Part shown: one piece after another, positions 9,076 to 18,062 of the stretch
Numbering within the stretch: position 1 is the first letter of the stretch
Layout of the letters: each line of letters starts with the position of its first letter
Assembly: GCF_016908555.1 (NCBI RefSeq)
Contig: NZ_JAFBEE010000001.1
Coordinates: forward strand, 124,001-188,000
From: Alkaliphilus hydrothermalis
Lineage (GTDB): Bacteria > Bacillota > Clostridia > Peptostreptococcales > Natronincolaceae
Length of the DNA stretch: 64,000 nucleotides
Reading direction: 5' to 3'
The notes under the pieces: generated by a model
Database searches by the model: none
Told to the model about the DNA's origin: nothing
The model's input: the letters and a program-made list of their open reading frames with translations, nothing else
Position numbers and translations under genes: made by a program

Positions 9076-10104
9076 ATGGCTAAGAATAATTACATCATCC
9101 CTATATTTATACCCCATAAAGGTTGCCCCCACGATTGTGTGTTTTGTAATCAAAAAAGGATAGCAGGGAATGTTCTGGAGACCACCAGTGAAGATGTTGA
9201 GAATACAATTTCAGAGTACTTAAAGACACTTCCCCAAGGTAATCATCATAGGGAGGTGGCTTTTTATGGAGGAAGCTTTACAGGGCTTTCATTAGACAAG
9301 CAAGCAGAATTACTGGCACCTGCATATTCCCGTATAAAAACAGGGGAAGTCAAAGGTATTAGACTTTCCACTCGTCCAGATTATATTTCAGATGAAATAT
9401 TAGCCTTCTTAAAAAAATATGGAGTCACCACCATTGAATTAGGGGTTCAATCCACCCATGAGGAAGTTCTAGCACTAAGTAACCGAGGACATCATAAACG
9501 TCACGTGGATGTTGCAGTGGAATTAGTTAAAAAGTTTGGTTTTAGCTTGGGGCTACAAATGATGGTGGGATTGCCAGGGGATTCAAAGGAAAGAATGGGG
9601 CAGACGGTGAAGGACTTTATAGGCTATCAACCGAACTTTGTTAGAATTTATCCAACTATTGTGATTAAAGATACAGCATTGGAGGAATTATATGAAACTG
9701 GTCAATACATTCCCTTTAGGATGGAGGAATGTGTTGAGTTGTGCAAAACCGCCCTTTTAAGTTTCCAAGAATATAATATTCCTGTTATACGATTGGGACT
9801 ACAATCCACAGATGAAATTGCCTACGGCAAGAGTATTGTTGCAGGTCCCTATCACCCGGCCTTTCGAGAAATGGTGGAGACGGAGATCTATAGAGGTTTG
9901 ATTGAGGCTGAATTAGAAAAATGTGGGCCTACCAGTATAAAGGCTGTTACAATTTATTGTAATAGTAGGGAGGCCTCTAAAGTAGCAGGATTTAAACAAG
10001 CAAATAAGTCATATTTTATGGAAAAGTATCGTCTTGATTATATTAAGATAAAAGCCTGTGGCGAAGTAGAGGGTGGAAGGGTAATGGTAAAGGTAGATAA
10101 ATAG
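9076..10104 (+). CDS. Elp3-like radical SAM protein without acetyltransferase domain
   Basis: This 342-residue protein has the radical SAM cluster motif Cys17-X3-Cys21-X2-Cys24 in GCPHDCVFC, which ligates a 4Fe-4S cluster. FYGGSFTGL, ELGVQS, the NRGHHKRHV block, MMVGLPGDS and YPTIVIKDTALEELY are characteristic of the Elp3 family radical SAM domain (COG1243). The C-terminal GNAT domain of eukaryotic and archaeal Elp3 is absent. Elp3 modifies wobble uridines in tRNA; this shorter clostridial form between rnc and smc has no role I can name with confidence. It lies 13 bases after rnc and is probably co-transcribed with it. Confidence 0.75.
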   Translation: MAKNNYIIPIFIPHKGCPHDCVFCNQKRIAGNVLETTSEDVENTISEYLKTLPQGNHHREVAFYGGSFTGLSLDKQAELLAPAYSRIKTGEVKGIRLSTRPDYISDEILAFLKKYGVTTIELGVQSTHEEVLALSNRGHHKRHVDVAVELVKKFGFSLGLQMMVGLPGDSKERMGQTVKDFIGYQPNFVRIYPTIVIKDTALEELYETGQYIPFRMEECVELCKTALLSFQEYNIPVIRLGLQSTDEIAYGKSIVAGPYHPAFREMVETEIYRGLIEAELEKCGPTSIKAVTIYCNSREASKVAGFKQANKSYFMEKYRLDYIKIKACGEVEGGRVMVKVDK

Positions 10105-10141
10105 TACTGAAATTAGTATAGACAAGATCGTTATTAATCCT

Positions 10142-10170
10142 TTTACTAGAGTTATAGACTGCTTTATGAT
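10142..10170 (+). promoter_or_regulatory. Possible SigA promoter for smc-ftsY
   Basis: TTTACT at 10142-10147 and TATGAT at 10165-10170 are spaced by 17 bp in the 111-base gap before smc. The match is moderate. Confidence 0.4.
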
Positions 10171-10215
10171 AAAATAAATCAGTATAGATTTCATAGTAGG
10201 TAAGAGGTGATTTTT

Positions 10216-13200
10216 TTGTATTTGAAACGATTAGATATTCAAGGCTTTAAGTCCTTCGCTGATAAAATAGATATGCACTTTGAAGGTGGTATTACAGGAG
10301 TTGTAGGACCAAATGGTAGTGGGAAGAGTAATATTTCCGATTCCATCCGATGGGTACTGGGGGAGCAAAGCCCCAAGTCTCTACGGGGATCTAAAATGGA
10401 GGATGTTATTTTCGCTGGTACTACATCCAGAAGACCTGTTGGTATGGCGGAGGTTTCCTTAACTTTAGATAATACATCTCAAATGCTGCCTATAGATTAT
10501 GGGGAAGTCACCATTACTCGGCGGGTATACCGTTCTGGGGAAAGTGAGTATTATCTAAATAAATCCTCCTGTCGTCTAAAGGATATACGGGAGCTGCTAA
10601 TGGATACGGGGATAGGTAAAGAAGGATACTCTATCATTGGACAGGGTAAAATTGACGAAATCCTCAGTAGTAAACCTGAGGACAGACGACTCATCTTCGA
10701 AGAAGCAGCTGGGATTGTAAAGTACAAAAACAGAAGAGATGAAGCAGAAAAGAAACTATCCTCCACCAAGGACAATCTCTCCAGAGTGGCAGATATTCTA
10801 CATGAGCTGGAAAATCAACTGGAGCCCCTTAGACGCCAAAGCAATAAAGCAAAAAAGTACAAGGATTTGAGGAATGGCTTAATTAAACTGGAGGTTAACC
10901 TGTTTATTCAAGAAATTGATAAAATAGATGGGGACCTTAAAATGCTTTTAGAGCAGATTGAGTCAATAAAAGACTCAATTGAACAGCAAACGAAGATTAA
11001 ACTACAGCACCAGGGCAGTATGGAGAAAATCAATAACCAATTGAAGCAACAGGAGGAAGAATTTGGGCAAATTCAAAACCAATATTATCAATCGGAGAAT
11101 TCCATTAAAAGTAAGGAAGGGATCATTTCATTAAATCAAGAAAAGATTACCCACAATGATGAGAATCTACATAGGATTCGGTTGGAAATTGATAATATCC
11201 AACAGTCGGAAAAAACAGCATCAGAAGAATTAGAAAGAAAACTACAGGCACTCGAGGCTAAAGGGGAAGAATTAGAAAGTCTTAAAAAACATTTAACAAC
11301 CAAAATATCCCAATATGAGGCTCAGACAAAGGTTAATTCTTCAAAAGAAGAAGATTTAGAAAAATCTAAGGCTTTAATTATCGATACCTTAAACGAAATA
11401 TCCGATAAAAAAAGTGAATTAAATAGTCTTAGAACCCTTATTAAGACCATGGATGATCGATTGCAACAAGTCCAAGGGGAAGTAAAAAGATATCAAGATC
11501 AGGTAAAGGCTAATGGAGCCCACATGACACAGTTGGAAAATGATCTTATAGAAATAGAGGAATTAATCCGTAACACTGAGTCAGAAGGAACAAAGGTTCT
11601 AAAAAGTCGTGGAGAGCTGGAAAAGAATCTTTATCAAGTGACTAAGGACTTGAATGAAAGAAACAACCAGCTTAATCATAAGAAATCTAGAAAAAATCTC
11701 CTAGAGGAGCTGGAAAAGGAGCATGATGGTTTTAATAAGAGCGTCAAGAATATTTTAACCGCCTGTGAAAAAAACCCTCACCTAGGGAGGGGTATCCATG
11801 GGGTTGTGGCAGACTTGATTAAAGTTCCAAAGGGCTATGAATTAGCCATTGAGACAGCATTAGGGGCTGCCATCCAAAATATTGTCAGTGAATCAGAAGA
11901 AGATGGTAAGCGAATCATTGACCATATGAAGCACAACAACCTAGGAAGAATTACCATCCTTCCCATCAGTGCCCTGCAGCCGAGGGGTATCCACAAGGAT
12001 GAAAAAGAAATGATTAATGATTGTAAAGAGGTGCAGGTTGCCTTTGATCTAGTGGAGGTTGACGAAAAGTTTCAAGGGGTATTCTCTAACCTGTTGTCGA
12101 GGGTGCTAATTGTGCCAAACCTAGATATCGGTATTCAGGTTGCTAGAAAACTACAACACCGTTTTAAAATAGTCACGATCGATGGGGATGTTCTAAATAT
12201 CGGTGGGTCTATGACTGGGGGGAGTGCCCAGAAGCAGGGTTCAGGGATACTGGGTAGAAAAAGAGAGCTAGAGGATTTAACTGAGCTGATTGACGTGTTA
12301 AACAAGGAAATAGAAGAACGACGACAAAAACTAGATGAAATTCAAAATCAGCATACTGAAATTAATAGGATTATAAGTGAGATTAATCAACGACAGCAGG
12401 AAAATAGAATCAAAGAGGTTACGATTAAGAATAAGTTGGAGCAGATAATGGCTGAAAAACAACAGCTTATGAAGACGCTACAGCAATTTACCCAAGAGGT
12501 GGGGCAACTAGAGTCCGTAAAAATGGATTCGGAAGAAAAGCTCAAGGTGAGGGATTCTGAAATATGCCTACTGGAATCCAAAATATCTGATACTCAGCAA
12601 CAGGTGAGTTATTTTCACAAGGATCTTCAATCGGAGAAAGGTCTCTTGGAGGCCATTAACAATGAGATTACCCAAGATAAAGTTAAGGTTGCAGGCATAG
12701 AAGGGGAGAAAAACGCCCTTTTACTGGAGATCGATGGCCTTAAAAAATCTATAAGAAATTATAAAGAATTGATTTATGACAAGGAAAAGGGCATAGGACA
12801 GCATCGAGAAAAAAATCATCAACTACAGGAAGCGCTAGAAAAGCAGGCGGAAGAATTAAATCAACTGAAGCTTCTGGCTGAGGAACTTAATGCCCAGATG
12901 AAGAATCTTAAAGTGAGGAAGAATGAGATTCTTAAATCAGAGACAGAGGTGAAGAGAAAGCTAGGTCATGTAGAAAAGGTCATAGGTGAATTACAAGAAA
13001 GTAGTCATAAACTTGACTTGAGAAGAACTCGACTGGAAATGCAGCAACAAAGCTTTTATAATAAATTATGGGAAGAATATGAACTGACCTACAATTCAGC
13101 CCAAGGCTACAAGGAAGAAATCTCAGACCTAGGGCAAGTACAAAGGGAAATCAAAAAATATAAGGATGAGATTAAATTCTTAGGTAGCATCAACCTTGAA

Positions 13201-13797
13201 GCGATTGATGAGTACGACAAGGTAAAGGAACGCTACGAATTTATGAAGCAACAGCAGGGAGATTTAGTGGAGGCAAAGGATTCCCTCGCAGATGTAATTA
13301 AAGAAATGGAAAAGACGATGGCAAAACAGTTCTTAGAACAGTTTGAAATTATTAAGAAAAACTTTAATGAGGTGTTTGCAAAGCTTTTCGGTGGAGGCAA
13401 GGCAGATTTAATATTAGAGGCCAATGGTGATATACTAAATTGTGGTATTGATATCAACGCACAGCCACCAGGAAAGAAACTTCAAAATCTTTCACTTCTT
13501 TCAGGAGGAGAGAGGGCTTTAACTGCCATTTCATTATTGTTTGCCATTCTTTTAGTAAAGCCGAGTCCCTTCTGTATACTAGATGAGATTGAAGCGGCCC
13601 TGGATGATGCCAATGTAAAACGATTTGCCAGCTTCCTAAAGGAGCTTTCAGAGACAACGCAGTTTATCGTTGTTACCCACCGTAAAGGAACGATGGAGAT
13701 GGCTGACGTATTGTATGGTGTGACCATGGAGGAAGAGGGAGTATCCAAATTAGTTTCAGTAAAATTAACAGATAATAACGAAGTGATTGCCAGTTAG
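10216..13797 (+). CDS. smc: Chromosome segregation protein SMC
   Basis: SMC is the condensin ATPase that organises and separates chromosomes with ScpA and ScpB. The 1193-residue protein has Walker A GPNGSGKSN at 31-39, two long coiled coils around a hinge at roughly 505-665 (GRGIHGVVADL to GGSMTGGSA), the ABC signature LSGGERALT near residue 1095 and Walker B CILDEIEAALDD near 1120. TTG at 10216 gives MYLKRLDIQGFKSF and has AAGAGGTG six bases upstream; an in-frame GTG at 10207 overlaps that site. It is followed by ftsY with 10 bases between. Confidence 0.97.
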   Translation: MYLKRLDIQGFKSFADKIDMHFEGGITGVVGPNGSGKSNISDSIRWVLGEQSPKSLRGSKMEDVIFAGTTSRRPVGMAEVSLTLDNTSQMLPIDYGEVTITRRVYRSGESEYYLNKSSCRLKDIRELLMDTGIGKEGYSIIGQGKIDEILSSKPEDRRLIFEEAAGIVKYKNRRDEAEKKLSSTKDNLSRVADILHELENQLEPLRRQSNKAKKYKDLRNGLIKLEVNLFIQEIDKIDGDLKMLLEQIESIKDSIEQQTKIKLQHQGSMEKINNQLKQQEEEFGQIQNQYYQSENSIKSKEGIISLNQEKITHNDENLHRIRLEIDNIQQSEKTASEELERKLQALEAKGEELESLKKHLTTKISQYEAQTKVNSSKEEDLEKSKALIIDTLNEISDKKSELNSLRTLIKTMDDRLQQVQGEVKRYQDQVKANGAHMTQLENDLIEIEELIRNTESEGTKVLKSRGELEKNLYQVTKDLNERNNQLNHKKSRKNLLEELEKEHDGFNKSVKNILTACEKNPHLGRGIHGVVADLIKVPKGYELAIETALGAAIQNIVSESEEDGKRIIDHMKHNNLGRITILPISALQPRGIHKDEKEMINDCKEVQVAFDLVEVDEKFQGVFSNLLSRVLIVPNLDIGIQVARKLQHRFKIVTIDGDVLNIGGSMTGGSAQKQGSGILGRKRELEDLTELIDVLNKEIEERRQKLDEIQNQHTEINRIISEINQRQQENRIKEVTIKNKLEQIMAEKQQLMKTLQQFTQEVGQLESVKMDSEEKLKVRDSEICLLESKISDTQQQVSYFHKDLQSEKGLLEAINNEITQDKVKVAGIEGEKNALLLEIDGLKKSIRNYKELIYDKEKGIGQHREKNHQLQEALEKQAEELNQLKLLAEELNAQMKNLKVRKNEILKSETEVKRKLGHVEKVIGELQESSHKLDLRRTRLEMQQQSFYNKLWEEYELTYNSAQGYKEEISDLGQVQREIKKYKDEIKFLGSINLEAIDEYDKVKERYEFMKQQQGDLVEAKDSLADVIKEMEKTMAKQFLEQFEIIKKNFNEVFAKLFGGGKADLILEANGDILNCGIDINAQPPGKKLQNLSLLSGGERALTAISLLFAILLVKPSPFCILDEIEAALDDANVKRFASFLKELSETTQFIVVTHRKGTMEMADVLYGVTMEEEGVSKLVSVKLTDNNEVIAS

Positions 13798-13807
13798 GAG
13801 GGGTTAT

Positions 13808-15106
13808 ATGTTTAAAAAATTATTAGACAAACTTAAGGGGAAAGACAAGCAAAACATTGAAGTGGTAGAGTCCCAAGAGGTGCAAGGAATCATAGAAGAA
13901 CTTGAAGAGCTTGAAGGTCAACAAGAACCAAATGAAGAAGCTATCCAAGAAATTCAAGAGGAGCTAGTTGAAGAGGTTCAAGAAATTTTGGAGGAAGAAC
14001 CTCAGGAAGAATTAGTGGAGGAAGCTCCTAAAGAAAGTATTGAGGAAGAGCCAGCAGTAGAGGAAGAGCCAGAGGTGGAAGAAAAGCCTGTGGAAGAGGT
14101 TGTAGAGATAGAGGATGTTGAAGAGGAAGTACAAGAAGAAGTGCAAGAAGAGGTACAAGAGGTTGTAGAGACAGTTACTGAGAAGGTAAGTCTATTCAAA
14201 CGATTAAAAGAAGGTCTTTCAAAGACTAAGCAAGGGATCACTGGCAAAATTGAAAACCTCGTTAAGTCCTACCAAAAGATTGATGAAGAATTGTTTGAGG
14301 AGTTAGAGGAAATCTTAATTACTGCTGACCTTGGGGTAGATACAACAATGGAGGTAATTGATGATTTAAGGGATCGTATTAAGAAGGAAAAAATCACAGA
14401 TCCAAACATGATTAAAGAATTGTTAAAGGATAAGTTAGCGTCGATCTTAGATGAATTCTCTGAGGGTGAAATTCTAAATGTAGAGCCAAGCCCAGCAATT
14501 TTATTAGTGGTAGGAGTAAATGGTGTAGGTAAAACAACTTCTATTGGTAAGATTGCCCACAAGTTAAAGAAACAGGGTAAGAAGGTTGTATTAGCAGCTG
14601 GAGATACCTTTAGAGCAGCGGCGGCAGACCAGCTACAAATATGGGGAGATCGTGTTGGTGTAGATGTTATTCAGCACCAAGAAGGTTCTGATCCAGCAGC
14701 AGTAATTTTTGATGGAATTCAGGCGGCTAAGGCTAGAAAGGCTGACGTTTTAATCTGTGATACTGCAGGAAGACTTCATAATAAGAAGAACCTAATGAAT
14801 GAGTTAGGTAAAATCGATAAAATCGTTGAAAGAGAATACAGCGAAGCTACAAGGGAAGTTTTGTTAGTGCTAGACGCCACTACAGGTCAAAATGCGATTC
14901 AACAGGCAAAGGTTTTTAAAGAGGTGACTGATATAACAGGACTTGTCTTAACCAAGCTTGATGGGACTGCAAAGGGTGGGGTTGTTATCGCCATTAGTAG
15001 AGAGCTACAAATCCCCGTAAAACTCATTGGAGTTGGGGAAAAAATGGAGGACCTACAAGAGTTTAATTCCCAAGCCTTTGTCGCTGCATTATTTGGTGAA
15101 GAATAA
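13808..15106 (+). CDS. ftsY: Signal recognition particle receptor FtsY
   Basis: FtsY docks SRP-ribosome complexes at the membrane. In this 432-residue protein the NG GTPase domain holds the P-loop GVNGVGKT at 236-243, DTFRAAAADQL, DTAGR and TKLDGTAKGG. Ahead of it, residues about 20-122 form a very acidic Glu/Val/Gln-rich A domain with short tandem EEVQ repeats; Bacillus FtsY lacks such a long acidic region, while E. coli FtsY has one. ATG at 13808 follows AGGAGGGG. The next gene, ylxM, has its own promoter. Confidence 0.95.
   Translation: MFKKLLDKLKGKDKQNIEVVESQEVQGIIEELEELEGQQEPNEEAIQEIQEELVEEVQEILEEEPQEELVEEAPKESIEEEPAVEEEPEVEEKPVEEVVEIEDVEEEVQEEVQEEVQEVVETVTEKVSLFKRLKEGLSKTKQGITGKIENLVKSYQKIDEELFEELEEILITADLGVDTTMEVIDDLRDRIKKEKITDPNMIKELLKDKLASILDEFSEGEILNVEPSPAILLVVGVNGVGKTTSIGKIAHKLKKQGKKVVLAAGDTFRAAAADQLQIWGDRVGVDVIQHQEGSDPAAVIFDGIQAAKARKADVLICDTAGRLHNKKNLMNELGKIDKIVEREYSEATREVLLVLDATTGQNAIQQAKVFKEVTDITGLVLTKLDGTAKGGVVIAISRELQIPVKLIGVGEKMEDLQEFNSQAFVAALFGEE
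14113..14166 (+). repeat. Short tandem repeat inside ftsY encoding EEVQ units
   Basis: About four imperfect 12-base units of the GAAGAAGTGCAA type encode consecutive EEVQ blocks in the acidic N-terminal domain of FtsY. Such units can change number by slippage or recombination without breaking the frame. Confidence 0.6.
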
Positions 15107-15120
15107 TTTTCAAAAAGTAT

Positions 15121-15149
15121 TTGACACAGGCTTAAATTTATTATAGAAT
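15121..15149 (+). promoter_or_regulatory. SigA promoter for ylxM-ffh
   Basis: TTGACA at 15121-15126 and TAGAAT at 15144-15149 are separated by 17 bp, shortly after the ftsY stop. This places SRP genes under a promoter of their own. Confidence 0.75.
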
Positions 15150-15213
15150 ATGTCTGTAAAGGAAACTTACTTTACACATACTAACACTGAATAAAACATA
15201 GGAAGTGTTGAAA

Positions 15214-15582
15214 ATGATGCTGGAAAAAACAATTGAAATATCTTTATTGTTTGATTTTTATAGTCAGCTGTTGACGGATCGTCAACGGGAAATGATTGAC
15301 TTATATTATAACCAAGACTTCTCTTTAGGAGAGATTTCTGAGACTTTTGAAATTTCTAGACAAGCCGTTTATGATACCCTTAAACGTACAGAAAAAATCC
15401 TATACGAATATGAAGAAAAGTTGAAATTGGTTAAGTTGTTTACCAGCCGCAGTGAAAAATTACAAAAGACCTTGGAGACAATATTGACTCTTGAAGATGA
15501 AATCCAAAAGGGGTCCACCAAGGAAGCTTTAATGCAACCATTAGATGAAATAAAAGAATTACTCACAGAGATGTTGAATTAA
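15214..15582 (+). CDS. ylxM: YlxM family DNA-binding protein (SRP operon)
   Basis: This 122-residue protein matches the YlxM/p13 family encoded next to ffh in Firmicutes. It has a sigma-70 region 4-like helix-turn-helix at about residues 37-60 (FSLGEISETFEISRQAVYDT) and a helical C-terminus. In some streptococci the homologue modulates SRP function. I chose ATG at 15214, eight bases after AGGAAG; GTG 15205 and TTG 15208 overlap or crowd that site, and ATG 15217 is also possible. It is followed by ffh after 23 bases. Confidence 0.88.
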   Translation: MMLEKTIEISLLFDFYSQLLTDRQREMIDLYYNQDFSLGEISETFEISRQAVYDTLKRTEKILYEYEEKLKLVKLFTSRSEKLQKTLETILTLEDEIQKGSTKEALMQPLDEIKELLTEMLN

Positions 15583-15605
15583 TAGATTTTCGAGGAGGTT
15601 TCGTG

Positions 15606-16949
15606 ATGGTCTTTGAGGGATTGGCAGAAAAACTCCAAAACACCTTGTCAAAATTAAAGGGAAAAGGAAAGGTTTCTGAAAAAGATGTAGCAGAAGCCAT
15701 GAGGGAAGTTAAACTTGCCCTGTTGGAGGCAGATGTTAACTTTAAAGTAGTTAAAGATTTTATTAATAAGGTTAAAGAAAGAGCAGTTGGGTCTGATGTA
15801 TTGGAAAGTTTAACTCCTGGTCAGCAAATCATTAAAATAGTAAATGAAGAACTAACTGCATTAATGGGTACCACCCAGAGTAAGCTTACTTTTGCATCAA
15901 AGCCCCCTACAATCATTATGATGGTAGGCTTACAGGGTGCTGGTAAGACAACTACTTCTGGTAAATTAGCAAAAATGCTAAAGAAACAAGGAAAAAGACC
16001 CCTATTGGTGGCAGGGGATATTTATAGACCAGCCGCAATCAAACAGCTACAAGTTGTGGGGGGACAGGTGGATGTACCTGTGTTTACCCTAGGGGATCAA
16101 ACAAGCCCCGTAGAAATTGCAAAGGCAGCTTTAGAACATGCCAACAAAAACGGCAACGACGTAATGCTGGTGGATACAGCAGGTCGATTGCATATAGATG
16201 AAGCGCTAATGGAGGAATTACAAAACATTAAAAGTGCTATTAAACCCCACGAAATTTTGTTAGTGGTGGATTCCATGACAGGGCAGGATGCAGTAAATGT
16301 TGCCCAGCACTTTAATGATCAACTTGGAGTTGATGGGGTAATCCTAACAAAACTCGATGGTGATACCCGTGGTGGTGCTGCCCTTTCAGTAAGAGCAGTT
16401 ACCAACAAGCCGATTAAGTTTGCAGCCCTAGGTGAAAAGCTAGATGATTTAGAGCCCTTCCATCCAGATCGAATGGCTTCAAGAATTCTTGGTATGGGGG
16501 ACGTATTAAGTTTAATTGAGAAGGCTCAAGCAAACTTTGATGAGAAAAAGGCTAAAGAATTAGAAAAGAAAATTAAGAGCCAATCCTTTACTTTTGAAGA
16601 TTTCTTAGATCAATTACAACAAGTACAGAGTATGGGACCAATTAGCCAGCTTTTAGAAATGATTCCCGGTGCTGGAAAGCAGTTGAAGGGCATGGAGGTT
16701 AATGAAAAGGAATTACTTCATATCCAAGCCATCATTCAATCCATGACTAGGGAAGAAAGGATAAATCCTTCAGTTCTAAATGCTAGTCGAAGAAAAAGAA
16801 TTGCTGCTGGTAGTGGAACCAGTGTGCAACAGGTAAATCGTTTGATTAAACAGTTTGAACAAACGAGGAAAATGATGAAACAATTTACCGATATGGAGAA
16901 ATCAATGAAAAAGGGTGGTAAGTTTAAATTACCTTTCTTTGGAAGATAA
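15606..16949 (+). CDS. ffh: Signal recognition particle protein Ffh
   Basis: Ffh is the protein subunit of SRP; it binds signal sequences as they leave the ribosome and 4.5S/6S-type SRP RNA. The 447-residue protein has an N domain, a G domain with P-loop GLQGAGKTTT at 108-117, DTAGR and TKLDGDTRGG, and a Met-rich M domain from about residue 296 with SRRKRIAAGSG RNA-binding residues near 400. ATG at 15606 lies 7 bases after GAGGAGG; an in-frame GTG at 15603 is less well placed. The order ylxM-ffh-rpsP is conserved. Confidence 0.97.
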   Translation: MVFEGLAEKLQNTLSKLKGKGKVSEKDVAEAMREVKLALLEADVNFKVVKDFINKVKERAVGSDVLESLTPGQQIIKIVNEELTALMGTTQSKLTFASKPPTIIMMVGLQGAGKTTTSGKLAKMLKKQGKRPLLVAGDIYRPAAIKQLQVVGGQVDVPVFTLGDQTSPVEIAKAALEHANKNGNDVMLVDTAGRLHIDEALMEELQNIKSAIKPHEILLVVDSMTGQDAVNVAQHFNDQLGVDGVILTKLDGDTRGGAALSVRAVTNKPIKFAALGEKLDDLEPFHPDRMASRILGMGDVLSLIEKAQANFDEKKAKELEKKIKSQSFTFEDFLDQLQQVQSMGPISQLLEMIPGAGKQLKGMEVNEKELLHIQAIIQSMTREERINPSVLNASRRKRIAAGSGTSVQQVNRLIKQFEQTRKMMKQFTDMEKSMKKGGKFKLPFFGR

Positions 16950-16986
16950 ATTTCAAATTTTGTGATTTGAAGGAGGTGAAAGAAAG

Positions 16987-17232
16987 ATGGCAGTTAAGAT
17001 TAGATTAAAGAGAATGGGTGCTAAGAAAAGACCTTTTTACAGAATTGTAGTTGCTGACTCAAGAGCACCAAGAGATGGTAGATTCATCGAAGAAATCGGA
17101 TACTACAATCCAGTTTCCGAACCAAAGGAAATTAAGATAGATGATGAAAAGGCTAACAAGTGGCTAAACAATGGAGCACAACCTACTGACACTGTAAAAT
17201 ATCTACTTAAGAAAAACGGCATTATTGAATAA
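16987..17232 (+). CDS. rpsP: 30S ribosomal protein S16
   Basis: The 81-residue basic protein begins [24 protein letters not shown], the standard opening of bS16, which helps assemble the 30S subunit. A strong AAGGAGGTGAAAG ribosome-binding site precedes the ATG. It sits between ffh and khpA, the common Firmicutes arrangement, and is likely translated from the ffh transcript. Confidence 0.97.
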   Translation: MAVKIRLKRMGAKKRPFYRIVVADSRAPRDGRFIEEIGYYNPVSEPKEIKIDDEKANKWLNNGAQPTDTVKYLLKKNGIIE

Positions 17233-17257
17233 TAATGTACTTTAGGAGGTTTTACAA

Positions 17258-17485
17258 ATGGGCGAATTGGTAAAAGTTATAGCCAAAGCTTTAGTGGACT
17301 TTCCGGAACAAGTTTCAGTTAATGAGGTAGAAGGAAATTCATCTATTATTGTTGAACTTAAGGTAGCCCCAGAAGATATGGGAAAAGTTATAGGAAAGCA
17401 AGGTAGAATAGCTAAAGCAATTAGGACTGTTGTAAAAGCCGCAGCTACCAAAGATAATAAAAGAGTCATTGTAGAAATCATCTAG
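17258..17485 (+). CDS. khpA: KhpA, KH-domain RNA-binding protein
   Basis: This 75-residue protein is a single KH domain with the GKQG loop in VIGKQGRIAKAIRTV at about residues 45-60. KhpA forms a complex with KhpB in Gram-positive bacteria and affects cell size and small-RNA networks. It follows rpsP by 25 bases with a good AGGAGG site. A perfect 12-bp hairpin begins at its stop codon, separating it from rimM. Confidence 0.92.
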   Translation: MGELVKVIAKALVDFPEQVSVNEVEGNSSIIVELKVAPEDMGKVIGKQGRIAKAIRTVVKAAATKDNKRVIVEII

Positions 17486-17511
17486 AAGGATTAGGTATAC
17501 CTAATCCTTCT
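17484..17511 (+). other. Hairpin at the khpA stop codon
   Basis: A perfect 12-bp inverted repeat (AGAAGGATTAGG / CCTAATCCTTCT) around TATA overlaps the khpA stop. Only a short pyrimidine stretch follows, so partial termination or RNA 3'-end protection is more likely than full termination. Confidence 0.6.
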
Positions 17512-17561
17512 TCAATATCCAAAATTATTTTAGAGACTAGGATAAAAGTAGGTGCTAAAGG

Positions 17562-18062
17562 ATGAAAAAGTTAAAAGTAGGACGAATCATTAATACCCAT
17601 GGTATAAAGGGGGGATTAAAGGTTACACCCTTAACTGATGAATTAGAACGGTTTGCAGAATTGGAGTGGGTATACATCGAGGGTGTGGAGGGAAAATTCT
17701 ACATTAATAAGGTTCAATATCAAAAAAATAATGCCATCATCACTTTTAAGGATCTTGATGATATAAACTTAGTTGAAAAATTCAAAACCAAGTTCTTGTA
17801 CATTGATGAGAGTCAAAAAAGGGAATTGCCAGAGGATACCTTTTATATTTCAGACATTATCGGGCTTAAGGCTTATACTGTAGATCATGTTTATTTAGGC
17901 AAAGTTAAGGATATACTACAGGCAGGTTCAAATGAAGTGTATATTATTGCCAATGAAGATGGTAAGGAATATCTGATTCCTTCTGTAAAGGAATTTATTC
18001 CTGTTATCGACATAGAAGGTGGTAAAATCATAGTAGATCCAATAGAAGGAATGATCGAATGA
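17562..18062 (+). CDS. rimM: 16S rRNA processing protein RimM
   Basis: RimM helps mature the head of the 30S subunit and binds S19. The 166-residue protein starts MKKLKVGRIINTHGIKGGLKV, the usual RimM opening. It has the N-terminal beta-barrel followed by the PRC-barrel domain near residues 90-165 (DTFYISDIIGLKAY and YLIPSVKEFI). Its stop overlaps the trmD start by four bases (ATGA), a sign of translational coupling. The 5' leader holds the khpA hairpin. Confidence 0.95.
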   Translation: MKKLKVGRIINTHGIKGGLKVTPLTDELERFAELEWVYIEGVEGKFYINKVQYQKNNAIITFKDLDDINLVEKFKTKFLYIDESQKRELPEDTFYISDIIGLKAYTVDHVYLGKVKDILQAGSNEVYIIANEDGKEYLIPSVKEFIPVIDIEGGKIIVDPIEGMIE

